From Sparassis latifolia (Eukaryota; Basidiomycota; Agaricomycetes; Polyporales; Sparassidaceae), in NCBI GenBank assembly GCA_018466975.1, contig CM031555.1:2170001-2234000 (forward strand): DNA of 64,000 nt, written 5' to 3'. The notes beneath the pieces were generated by a model. It searched no databases and was not told the DNA's origin. It saw only the letters and a program-made list of their open reading frames with translations. Positions 32,653 through 43,757 of this stretch are shown in pieces; the first letter of the stretch is position 1, and each line of letters opens with the position of its first letter. A program made the translations under genes and the position numbers.

Positions 32653-35251
32653 CGGTCAGCAGATATCTAGCCTTTGATATCAGAAGGATATCACTGAGAC
32701 ATCTGGGGATACCGTGGTAACTATTCTCGGATATCAAGGCTAAGACGTCGAAACATCGGGATTGGCTGGTGGTGTAGTCAGTGAACCTCCGGATTGCGTC
32801 GTGGCCTCTGATGAGAGCATAGCTCGCAGCTCTGGAAAATGTTCACGTCCGGTCGGCCGGTACTATCACGAAGGGGGTTCTTCAATCAAAACCGGTGCAA
32901 AGCCTGTAGCTCCATCGTCTGATACCCTACCCTCTTAGTTTTTTTTACCAATCTATGCAACCATTGATGGTCTAACTGCTCTACTTAAAATCGGAACGAA
33001 TGGTGGAGCACAAGTTGAATCGGCACGAAAATACTGAATTGATGGTGGCTTTGCTTACACTGGTGGGTCTTCTTCAAAATCAGTCACAAGCCGGTCACAA
33101 CGGCATGCGGCCACGGCATTCCGGATTTGGGTGGGTTCCCTGTTTTTCAAGGCCAGAGCGCCCGTCAAAGGCGGGCGCCTTTTGTCACCGTCGCAAACCG
33201 TTATTTCCCCTCGGAAATTCGCCGTGCTGGTCCGCCTCCCTATCTGGCATGCGAATCATTCATCTTTATAGTTTTCATGTATAGCTATGCCTTGCGTAGG
33301 TTTTTCCGGAGCAAGTAAGTCTCAAGATCTGCCAAATACCCACACGGCACTTCTGTAGTATGGCCAGCATTTGCTGGATCCTGTACTTCGCACACTTCAT
33401 ATAATTTCTTTCTGAGTATCTGAGGACATCTAATAGGTCCTTATTAGTGTACATTAAAAAGCCGAGAAGGACCCAGTGCTTGTGGAAGGAACTGGAAGCT
33501 AATTTCTATGTTTTGAAAGCCAAAACCAATTTGAAGAACCCCCTTCATGATAGTACAACTCCATCTAGCTCAGAGACTGTTACTTCGAGAACTAGATGTT
33601 GGACAAGCCCCATTCATGAGTACAGTAACAGCTTCGCTTCTAGCAATGACTTGATAATGAGCACAGACCTGCGGAAGGATCGCACAAAGTCACATCACCT
33701 GCAAGACAATGTTCAGCCCGAAATGAACGCAACCAGTGAAGAATGGTACCCTATCACGCTCCCAGGTCACAAAAATCTTCTACTGGTCGCCCAGAGGAAG
33801 CTGGTGGATCTTCCCAAATAGATGCACAGGCTTTTTTGGGTTCCTGTTTCTTGTCCTCGAGGGCGAAGCCCTATGGTAGATAACAGCTACTGTAACTATC
33901 TAATGTAGGGAGCTAGCTTGGGTTCAAATAAAAACATGGTGCCTATGCAAGCATAGAACTTCCGCACAGGCTTCCGGCCCGGAGGGGCTTGGAGATCACT
34001 GCCCGCACTGCACCAACACTGGTACAAGTGCCAGCCCAGTACTAGTAGGACAACCGAGGGCACGGCAGCGACGGCTTGGACATGGACCAGTTGACGACAG
34101 TGCCGAACTCGCCGATGCACCTACTGAACATGCAGGAATATTGCCATGTCGATAGCATGCAACTTTCGGACCAAAATTCTCTAAGTAGCAACATGAGAAG
34201 ATATTTTCCATCTTGCTATGGTCAAGTGCGAATTCGTTGACGCCAACTGCGCACAACGCATACAGGCCAGCTGCCCAACAGCTGCCCATAGAGTACTTGA
34301 TTAACCAGTCGGACTTGCTCCAAGTAGATCAGATGTTCGTGTGTAACTCAGCGAAACTCAGAAGGCAAGCACGATTCACGATAAGCAAAAATAGATTGCG
34401 CACCACACCCCAATCTCTCGATTCCAGAACATGCAGCGAGGCAAAGGCGTGTTGCAAGAGAAGCAGGGGATCGAGTAGCAGCTCAAAGGGGCGAAGTAAC
34501 TGTGACGGTACGCGCCATCATTGACATAGCGATACGGAGATTTTACTGCTTTCCGACTCCAAAAGAAGCTGTATAGGATGTTCTCATGGCTCAAGCTTCA
34601 AGATGTGCATCGAGGACTCGCAATGGACATCAGAATGAGCTCACGGCATCTTCAAATAGACGAACATAGATCGTGAACGTGCCACTCACAGCATGCCTGG
34701 GGCTTCATTTCCAGTCAGATGGTCAACATGTTTTCTTTGTCTTTGTGATTACTTCTGAACTTCGCAATCGGCATGAATCAAGCCATGACTCTCATCTACG
34801 TCGGTCCATTCACTCCGCAAAGAACACGCGCCGTTACTGGGAGCGAACCTTCAAGCTCTGGCCTAGCAGCGAGGCATGTACGTGGGAGACAAGAGCCGCT
34901 CGGCCAACAGTACGATTCACGGGTGGAGACCGCATGACCATCTCGGATTGAAACGACTGTGATGTTATGTTCATACCGTGGAGGCGAGATGGAAGAGAAG
35001 AGCTATCCGCAGGGGGGCAAATGTTTGATTTGAAACGGCGAGGTGTGTGGGGTGCGTGTTGAATCAGGTAGAAATGATGGAGATGAGCAAGTTGATAGCG
35101 CGTTCCCGCCGCAGCAAGCGAGACGATGAACGACGCTGCACAGCACAACGGAGACGATTTCGAGGACACGGATGAGGTAGAAGGAAGAGCAGCATGGAAT
35201 GGGGAGGAGCAGACAGTGCAGGAACCAGGAACGAGGTGCGTCACAGGAAGG

Positions 35252-35293
35252 CACGTGATGTGACAGAACGCGTCAGATGTAGAACGCGTCAGA
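35252..35293. promoter_or_regulatory. CACGTG box and 13-bp direct repeat upstream of GAD
   Basis: CACGTG at 35252-35257 is followed by two exact copies of AGAACGCGTCAGA at 35265-35277 and 35281-35293. They lie about 250 bp before the glutamate decarboxylase ATG and may bind a regulator. Confidence 0.35.
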
Positions 35294-35477
35294 GGCTTCG
35301 CGTGCTTCGAAGGACCGAAGGGGAAGGTCGGGTGAGTCTATGAGTGGGGAGAAAGGAAGCCGGACACGACGGCGGCGACGCTGCGGCAGTTGGCGGGTGA
35401 CATAGGGCGCACTTGGAAAATCAAATTGGAGGCCGCTGATGACATCATCCGCGCTCACTATCGTCGCCATCTGCGAC

Positions 35478-35485
35478 TATATAAA
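35478..35485 (+). promoter_or_regulatory. TATA box of glutamate decarboxylase
   Basis: TATATAAA lies 49 bp before the ATG and is followed by a C/T-rich tract typical of highly expressed fungal genes. Confidence 0.6.
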
Positions 35486-35533
35486 CCCCGTCCTCCACTG
35501 CTCACTGCCGTACCCTCCTCTTCTTCCCCCACC

Positions 35534-37541
35534 ATGCCTCTCGCCAGAGTACGCTGTCTCGTTCCTCCTTTCTCCACCCAGCTCAATTTATTTATGCTCG
35601 CAGCACCTCAACACCGACTTCCTCGTCAGGACTTCCCAGGCACGCTTTTACTTTTCGCGCAAACTACGTCTTGCTCACATTTATCCCTAGGACCACAAGC
35701 ACATCCATAGCTCCACTGGTCACCTCGCGACCCACGCCTATGGAGCCCGCTATGGCACGGAGCCCGTCCCCAAGTACAGAATCCCGTCCAAGGTGCCCTC
35801 CCCCCAACTCTCCCATGATTACCGTCTAATTCGTGCGCACTCAGGGTGTCGACGCCCAGGCTACCTATCAGCTGCTGCACGATGAACTCACCCTCGATGG
35901 CACCCCCGCCCTCAACCTCGCCTCCTTCGTCCACACCTGGATGCCCAAGGAGGCCGATCAGCTCATGATGGAGAACATCTCCAAGAACCTCATCGACCAG
36001 GACGAATATCCCATGACCCGTGCGTCCCCCTCTCTTTGCGCGTCATAACTCTCACACCCCACAGAGGTCCTGCATACCCGCTGCGTCTCCATTCTCGCCG
36101 AGCTATGGCACGCGCACTCTTCCCAGGAGGCCATCGGCACCGCCACCACCGGCTCCTCCGAGGCTATTCAGCTCGGTGGGCTGGCCATGAAGCGCATCTG
36201 GCAGGAGCGTCGCAAGGCCGCTGGTAAGTCCATCCACGAGCCCGGCCCGAACATCGTTATGGGTGCAAATGCCCAGGTCGCCCTCGAGAAGTTCGCCCGC
36301 TACTTCGACGTAGAGTGCCGCCTCGTTCCCATCTCCAAGGAGAGCCACTATTGTCTTGATCCCCAGCGCGCCATGCAATATGTCGACGAGAACACCATTG
36401 GCGTATATGTCATCCTGGGAAGTGAGTACTGTTCGCGTTCCTGTTGGGTCTAGAAATTGAGCGCGCTTTCAGGTACATACACCGGGCACTATGAGCCTGT
36501 GAAGGAGATGGCTGCGCTCCTGGACGAGTACGAGGAGCGTACGGGGAACAACGTGCCGATCCACGTCGACGGTGCATCGGGCGGGTTCATTGCTCCCTTC
36601 GCGACACCCAAGCTCGAGTGGGACTTCCGCATCCCACGCGTGGTCTCGATCAACACCTCGGGGCATAAATTTGGACTCTCGTATGTTGGCGTCGGGTGGG
36701 TCGTGTGGCGGTCGAAGAAGTACCTGCCGAAGGACCTCATCTTCGAGCTGCACTACCTGGGCAGCGTCGAGTACTCGTTCTCACTCAATTTTTCGCGACC
36801 CGCACACCCAATCATTGCGCAGTACTTCAACTTCATACACCTCGGCTTCGAGGGCTACCGCAATGTCGCGCTGCAGGATCTCAAGAACGCGCGCCTCCTC
36901 AGCCGCGCGCTTGAGAAAAGCGGATACTTTGATGTCCTCAGTGACATCCACCGCCCTGTGGAGACCTCGACCGTCGTCCCGGGGAAGCAGGTGATCGAGT
37001 TCGACGAGGAGAACGTTGAGGTGCGTGTCACTTCTCACTTGCTCAAAGCCGCTCCGCTACCTCGGACATCGTCTGAACCTCCCATTTTCCTCCCCACCTA
37101 GAACTATGTCCCCGGCCTGCCGGTGGTATCCTTCCGCTTCTCAGACAAGTATCGCGCAAAGTACCCTGAGGTGCAGCAGAAGTGGGTGCAGACGTTGCTG
37201 CGCGCTAAGGGGTGGATCGTGCCCAACTACGAGCTCGCGCCGGACCTCCAGAGCGTCGATATCCTCCGTGTCGTCGTCCGCGAGAACACGTCCGCGGTCA
37301 TGATCGACCGGCTCGTCGGTGACATCGTGCGTCCCTCCACCTTATATTCTTTATTAGTACTTTGTGTGGGAGGCGCTGATTGCTTGAGCAGGTAGAGGTT
37401 GCGGAGGGCCTCGGGGACTCGGACAATCCGACTAGCGCGCTCAGCAAGCTTGAGAGCAGGAAGACTGAAGAGGGGCGCCGTGGTAAGCTCCCGGATGGCT
37501 CAGGAAGCAAGTCCAACGGCACCTACGCGAAGCAGTGCTGA
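35534..37541 (+). CDS. GAD1: Glutamate decarboxylase (PLP-dependent)
   Basis: Exons 35534-35548, 35604-35639, 35691-35792, 35845-36019, 36065-36421, 36473-37020, 37102-37326 and 37392-37541 give 535 residues in frame. Group II decarboxylase motifs: [56 protein letters not shown] and [17 protein letters not shown], where the Lys binds PLP. The enzyme converts L-glutamate to GABA and CO2 in the cytosol; in fungi it supports stress tolerance and nitrogen recycling through the GABA shunt. The second intron probably starts with GC (CAG|GCACGC); a GT inside the exon at 35624 would also keep frame but remove five residues. The C terminus is a polar tail. Convergent with PFF1. Confidence 0.92.
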
Positions 37542-37798
37542 GTATCGCGGCTCTGCGACCGAAAATGCATGATAGGACGGGACGTGGCGGGCTTCGAGTT
37601 GGTCAATGTAGGATATGGGATGCGAAATGGAAGCGGAAAAAGCACAACTGTACTCGTACGTGTTGTATATCAACGTTATCACTCTCGTGTGCATTTCATC
37701 TCCGGCGGTGTACTTCCTACCAGATATATTTATACAAGCCAACGCCCAATAATTACATTCGTGAGTACCGAACAGGCGATAACACAGGTGAGTGAAAA

Positions 37799-40700
37799 TT
37801 ACACGGAAAACTTCGTCCACGCCTCCACGAGCCCGTCCGCCGTCTTCGTCGGCAGCGCCCACACCGGCAAGAACATCTTCACCTCCTCCAGTGCGGGTAT
37901 CCGTCCGCCCGCGCCCGCGACCCCGCCAGCCGCACCGCTCGCGTACTCCGCCCACTCGCACGCCGCGCGCCCCTCGAATGGCGCCTCTCCGTACCCATCC
38001 TCCGCCTCCTCCCACCAGAGCTCGACTTCGAACACGCGGTCCCACGTGCGACTCCAGAGCCGCAGCTCGCGCACGCCCTCCGGGGGCATTGCGTACCCCG
38101 GGAGGAGCGCACCGCCGTCCGCTGCGCCGCGCACGGCGAAGTGTGCGATGGGCCGGTCAAAGTACAGCCGGCACGCGCGTGTGTTCCGCCCACCGAGTGA
38201 CACGCGCGCTGCGCTCGCGTTCACGCGCGTGACGGCGAGGTCGAGCCAGTCCTCTGTGGCCGGAGAGGACGACGAGGACGAGGAGGGCCCGCCCGGGTTG
38301 GCTAGGAGCGCCCCTTCCCAGCGGCATGTCAGTAGATTCGGACGGACGACGGGGTCCTCGCTGCAGGAGAGGTCTTTTCCCCAAGAAGAGGGCAGCTCGG
38401 GGATGACCCGCTCGTTGACGAAGCCGGGCAGGCCCGTGAGAACGGTTACCGCTCGCGGGAAGGGGCCTATAGCGCTGGACGCGTTCACGCGCGCTAGCGC
38501 GGTGGATGGTGGCTCGAGCTCGATCGATTGTTGGAAGTACACCTTGAAGGGGCGTTCTTGTGTAAAGGGGAACGCGGTCCATGATATTGTGAGGGAGAGG
38601 GCGAATATGACTGCGACGGTGATGGTGAGCCAACTGTGTAGTCTGTGGGCGAAGGGAATAATTGGGACGAAAATGAGAAGCGAGCAGGCTGCCAGGCCTT
38701 CGTACACTGATGTACTGTCAGTATGGTTCCGTGATGTTCAGCACGAAAAAACGTACCCGTCCATGGACTGCTCCCATCCACCATCGTATTCGACAGAGCG
38801 TGTAGCAGGAGTAAAACCACCTGGAAGAGAAGCAGCGCCGTTAAGGGCACTGACACCAGCAGCTGTAAGATCCACCATCCGAACTCCTCGTACTTCGCCT
38901 CCAGCGCTGCCTGGTCAACAACGCCATTCACAGTGACGTATTCGCGCCCGCTAGAGGACCTCCGACGGTGCTGGTGCATGAGGGGAGTAATCTCCGTCGG
39001 CTCCGTATCTACGACTTCTCCGTGTTCCTCACTTGCCTCTGCACCGTCTGTATCCTGAGGCTCCGGGGCCTCGTATAATACGCCTCTGACAAACCTTCTG
39101 TTTGAAGCCTCTTCCTGCTCGTCCTCGACGGTCAGATCCAGCCCCGCCTTCTTACCTGTCTCTGGATCCTTCAGCTCTCGCACCGCCCCTTCAACCAGCG
39201 AGATCCCACACACAATCCAGGCGCTGATGTTCCATGCTGTAACCCAGTACACGCCACCGATATGTCGCTTCTGTATTGCGATGGTCGAAACCAGGAGGAA
39301 GATCCACGTCAAGAAGTAGAGCTCCAGCGATACTGCCAATTTTTGCGAAACCGGGGCAGACGGGAGGAGGGTTTGCAGAATTTGGAGTGGGAGAACGATC
39401 GCGAGATAAGAGAGCGTCATGCAGGCAAGGAGGACAAGGTGGGGACGCGAGTGGACGACCTACACACCCCCAAACGGATGAACTGGTGCGCCGCAGGATT
39501 CGCGGAAATGCTTACATATGGATTAATCTTCACAAACCCGATCACCAGGCCTACCTGAGCTATGATGCCCACTGCTAGCGCCAACCAGAACCGGCCCCAT
39601 CCCATGACAGCAGTCAGGAACTTCTTGGCCTTCGCCCAACCTTCCCGAGTCATGTTGGATCCTTCTGTTTGAGATGCTGTATCATGGCGCATGAGCGTCG
39701 TATCCGGGCTGCGGAAATGTGGACACAAACATACAGCTGGCTTTGTTAGACGCTACGATAACCCAACCAAGCAGCGCAAGAATGACCACAGGTCCCATGG
39801 CCAAAAAGACGATGTTGGTCACGTAGAGAGAATTCAGAGAGAACAAGACCAATTTATACTTGAACACTGATACAACAAATCGCCGTCAGTTACAACATTA
39901 GGCTCAATTTGGTCACTTACAATCGAAGTATACGCCTTTTTCGTCCTCTCCGCGAGTGTTGTCATCGTTCAGCAAGGACAGTCCTGCGCCACGAGTGCCT
40001 TCCATCATGGCCCAGAGTGATTTCCGAGCCTCGCGATAACCCATTCCGGGTATAGAGTCCATTGGGGTGTGGTAGTATGCACGGTTCTTGTAGAATGCAA
40101 AGTCAATACCCTGCATGCCTGGGACTTTCCCTTTCAGACACAGTGAACCTTCTCAGCACATCCCCTGAACAAGTAAATATGACGCTGATACCTCTGAGCC
40201 CACGTTCGAAGACTTCGTAGTCTGTGTAGCTCCTAACGACCCCGGATGTATAGGCGTCGGCACTCGTCACCTCCGCATGAGGATGAGATATCTCATGCGA
40301 CAGGAAGGAGCGCATAGGCGCCAGAGACGTGGAGCGGAAGACCAAAGGTTGGCTGTTGAGCTTCTCAGAAAACCATGCATAGTGCCGTGTACACGCGTAA
40401 AATACCCACTCACCCACCGGAGGCGGCGCCCTCGAGGTTGATGAAGCTGGAGGTCAAATTTGACCAAGGATGTTTCCAGAAAGCATACGCGCCATGCAGA
40501 CCATCTTCCTCCCCGTTGTTGAAAAAGAATATGGCCGTCCTGCGAGGTCTTCGCTCAGGAGCGGAAAGATAATCCACGAGTGAGAGCAGAGTCACGACTC
40601 CCATACCATCATCAGTGGCACCAGGGGCCGTAGAAACAGAATCGTAATGCGCGGAGAACAGTACCCCATCCGATGATGAGAGCGAGGAATCGGTACCGTC

Positions 40701-41155
40701 AATTTTGACGAGAATATTTGTGCCTTCGAAGTACACTCCTCGGTATGGCTGTACGTAATTGCCTGGGGCGATATATGAGGCGTTGGATATCAGGTCGTCC
40801 GAGAGATGGACATGCGCATATTTTGAAGCATTAGGTTCCAGGCGAGAGAGTAGATACGAGCGGACATCATCGTTAGCATGAGAAATGTACGGGTGCGGGC
40901 GAGTAGTTATCTGGAGCGTGTATACGCGTCAAACAGTCTGAACAGTAAACATACGATCTAAGAGCTCACACGATGAAGGTCCTCGTATGCTTGATCCAAA
41001 TTCAAGCCTCTCATCTTCTTTGGTACTTTCGAGACCTTGTCGGCAGTGAGTACCAGAGCGAAGATTGCAGCATAGACGGCGACGGTTAGCACGGTTACTG
41101 GGACTGGTGTGAATCTGAAGGGCGCAGCTAGCCACGAAGAAATGCTTCGAGCCAT
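37799..41155 (-). CDS. PFF1: Vacuolar membrane zinc protease (M28, PFF1 family)
   Basis: Exons 41155-40970, 40910-40414, 40352-40192, 40118-39921, 39866-39735, 39676-39516, 39459-38757 and 38706-37799 give 981 residues. One N-terminal helix (VTVLTVAVYAAIFALVL) anchors a lumenal M28 aminopeptidase-like domain: VLFSAHYDSV and GATDDGMGV hold the zinc His/Asp, and FFFNNGEEDGLHG the catalytic Glu. MQGIDFAFYKNRAYYHTPMD gives the last His. About eight more membrane helices and a large C-terminal lumenal domain follow, as in yeast Pff1 (976 residues). Physiological substrates are unknown. Its start is 172 bp from that of PET100 on the other strand, so the two share a promoter region. A 455-codon frame opposite exon 8 is a shadow. 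Confidence 0.93.
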
Positions 41156-41327
41156 GACTGTACGTAGATAGTCTCCTTCAAGTTCGTCACACAACATGAA
41201 GGTGAATGACGTCGACGCGTGCTGGTAGGCACGTGATCCGGAGAGGACCAGGCGTCTAAGCGGCGGACGCCGTTGCCACTTTCTCGCGTTAATTCTCTCC
41301 TGCCTGCCTTGCTCTGTTAGGCTTACA

Positions 41328-41733
41328 ATGGCTGGTCCAAATCTCGAAGTCTTCAAATTCGCCATCTATGTCTTCTTTCCACTTGCCATGATGCTCCACT
41401 ATGGCGACCCGGATTGGTACAATCGACATGTCCTTAGTGTAAGTGATTTCCAGTAGTCAACCCATTGTTGAAGTATGGCGGATTGATTGCTGATCTTTTC
41501 TTGCTACTTCAGTACAAGGACCACATTTTCCCGCCTGATGAACGACTGGTCACGGTAAGTACAAGACTCCTCGTCCGCTTGACTAATAGACCCATATGTG
41601 TGCTGCTCTCCAGAAATTGCCTGCCGATCAGAGTGCACTGCGCGAGGAGCTGGCCAAGATCAGAGCTCGCAAGCGTGAGAAGAAAGCTGAGAGGGAGAGG
41701 GAGATATCATCCGCCGCGGCCCACACTGCATAG
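41328..41733 (+). CDS. PET100: Cytochrome c oxidase assembly protein Pet100
   Basis: Exons 41328-41438, 41513-41554 and 41614-41733 give 90 residues. MAGPNLEVFKFAIYVFFPLA, with a single membrane helix, and YGDPDWYNRHVL then YKDHIFPP are the Pet100 signature. The rest is a charged, coiled-coil-like helix (REELAKIRARKREKKAERER). Pet100 sits in the inner mitochondrial membrane and helps assemble a Cox7/8/9 subcomplex of complex IV. The size matches other fungi (90-110 residues). Confidence 0.92.
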
Positions 41734-41896
41734 TGTTCCGGTCTACGGACTAAGGCGGTCGTCTGCCGCAGGTACGTCGCGCATTCGTTCATGTAAACAC
41801 CTGACCCTAGCCCAGTCACTCAGGGGAGTGAAGTCTATCTACAACATTGTTGTCCCAATGTATGCCTTATGCATTTGTAACACTACTCTTATCTGT

Positions 41897-43259
41897 TCAC
41901 ATATCCAACGCCCACTGCTCACCATTGCACAGCACTTGCCATTTACTTCCATTATTTGCGTCTGCCTGAACACCCGTCCGATACTCTTCCAGTTCTTCGA
42001 GATCTACTTTGAAGCCCCCACAGACGATAAAGACTACCGTTCTCGGAGAGCTTGACGGTGAGGATGGCAGTATCTTTTCAAATAATGCAGGGTTGTAGGC
42101 TGAAGTGAGAGTCGCGGCGCATGCAAGTTCCACCAGCATCTTGTGTTCCTCTACGCAGGTTCCAGATAGAGAGGACGCGGTTAGTTGACATCATGTTAAC
42201 AGGCGGCAAGCGTACCTGCGAACGACCGAGCCGTCTTCATTAGAAACTCGTCAGGCAGACATACACTCTTGAGTCCACCCTTCCGATCCAGCGCCATCTT
42301 CACAACTGCAGCAGAGGCCGACGATGCTCCGAGAGAGGTTGCGCGTGACTTCAGCGTGGATAGGTGTGCAACATTCACATTGTGTACGGAATCGTGCTCA
42401 GCTCGGACACCTTCAGGTGGCAAGTGAGATTCTGTCGCAGTAAATGCACCAGGGTTAAGTGCCAGCGACTGGTAGAAGCTGTTGGAGCCAAGAGTCTCGA
42501 GTGCAACAACGGGTACTTCTCACCAAACTCGTCAATTTGTGCACGACAGAAATGCTGTGAGTTGGATGGAGCTGACCATGATCCCATCCGACAGATCTGC
42601 ACCCCTGCAAGACACCGCCGAGAAGCCCTCCGCCCCCAACGCTGCAAAATATGGCAGCCGGTGTCGTTCCCGGCGGGAGCTGCTGCACGATCTCAGTGAT
42701 CATAGATGCATGCCCTTCCCAGAGGATAGAATTATCATAAGCGGGCACTAGCACCCTGCAAATGGATATCAGTATCATTGCGATTTGAATACCTCGTTCG
42801 AGTGTATACGCACGCCTTGGGATCCGCTACCACCACCTCCTCTGCCTTTGCTAGGGCCTGCGCATAGCACCTGCCAGCCGTGACAATATTTGCCCCCTCC
42901 CTCCTCATGAAGTCGATCGTGGACCGACTCACACCCTCGGGCAGGAAGATAGTGCAGCGCAGACAGAGTGCCTTGGCGGCGCACGCGGCGGCAAGGCCTG
43001 CGTTCCCACCCGATGCGATGATTAAGTGCGTGTCAGGTCCGTGTGTGCGTAGCGCATGTTGGACGAACAGCGATATGCCCCGATACTTGAACGATTGTGA
43101 AGGCTGTAAATTCTGCGCGGACAAGTTAGGTGAGTCCAAATATCTCTGGCAAGGGCATACCTCTAATTTCAGATATGCATTGCATCCGAGGCGTGCGGAG
43201 ATGTGTGAAGAGAAGATGAGAGGAGTCTCGGACCAGAGCTTCCCATCCAGTGTAGACAT
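41897..43259 (-). CDS. L-serine/L-threonine dehydratase (PLP-dependent)
   Basis: Exons 43259-43161, 43103-42814, 42755-42577, 42515-42216 and 42150-41897 give 373 residues in frame. PSQSFKYRG carries the PLP lysine, IIASGGNAGLAAA the substrate/PLP loop and FCSVGGGGLLGGVL the phosphate-binding glycine loop. The order and length match the cytosolic serine dehydratase group (yeast Cha1, animal SDS), which deaminates serine and threonine to pyruvate and 2-oxobutyrate. It lacks the ACT-like regulatory domain of biosynthetic threonine deaminase, so a catabolic role is likelier. Start at the ATG at 43259; the in-frame upstream codon is GTG. Divergent from the GH31 gene by 500 bp. Confidence 0.9.
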
Positions 43260-43599
43260 AATGGTTGGCACTGATCTGGGGAGATATGCGCTGTCGCGGC
43301 GGTGAGCTGTCTCACTTCGTTACTAGTCTATTGAATCTTGCCTTACACCGTTAGATTATCACAAACTGAAAAACGTCCTGACCTACCCTCTTAACAAAAC
43401 CGCGAGCAATAGGCTGGACAGTTGCTTCTTGAACTTCACTGAGAAGTGAGATGCTCACTCAGACTGAGTCACTCCCGTATGAGACACGTGATCTCGACGC
43501 GTTTTATCTCGATCGCGTCGAGCCGAGGTCGTGTCTTGCGCTGATCCAGATTGCCTGTACACCACTTCTCACACTCTCCACGGTTCTTTTCTTCGCTAC

Positions 43600-43605
43600 T
43601 ATAAA
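43600..43605 (+). promoter_or_regulatory. TATA box of the GH31 gene
   Basis: TATAAA lies 153 bp before the ATG of the GH31 gene, leaving room for a leader of about 120 nt. Confidence 0.45.
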
Positions 43606-43757
43606 CCCTGTGCATGTGCAATGGGCCTGGGAAGTGTAGTATGACTTCCTTGGCGGCCTGACGGGCCGTTGTGGTCATCTGTACCTGGAACAACCCGTAA
43701 TCATTCAAATACGCAAGATGGGGCCCCACTTCGGTGGCATCTTTCAAACAGGCTGAT

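Larger units (their letters stand above)
32653..35533. other. Gene-poor intergenic region
   Basis: About 2.9 kb without a convincing gene. Open frames of 100-124 codons (for example 33447-33821 and 34213-34524) lack ATG context, splice partners or family resemblance. A GC-rich hairpin lies at 33158-33178. Promoter elements of glutamate decarboxylase occupy the last 300 bp. It may contain decayed transposons that I cannot identify. Confidence 0.45.

Noticed and set aside
33447..33821. A 124-codon plus-strand frame in the gene desert
   Set aside because: Starts with GTG, low-complexity composition, no family resemblance.
37569..38936. A 455-codon plus-strand open frame
   Set aside because: It lies opposite the last exons of PFF1, whose frame is clearly coding; the plus-strand product is compositionally a GC-rich shadow with no motif.
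39677..39734. Apparent stop between PFF1 exons 5 and 6
   Set aside because: Disappears when the acceptor ATACAG at 39677 is used; the joined frame is then continuous.
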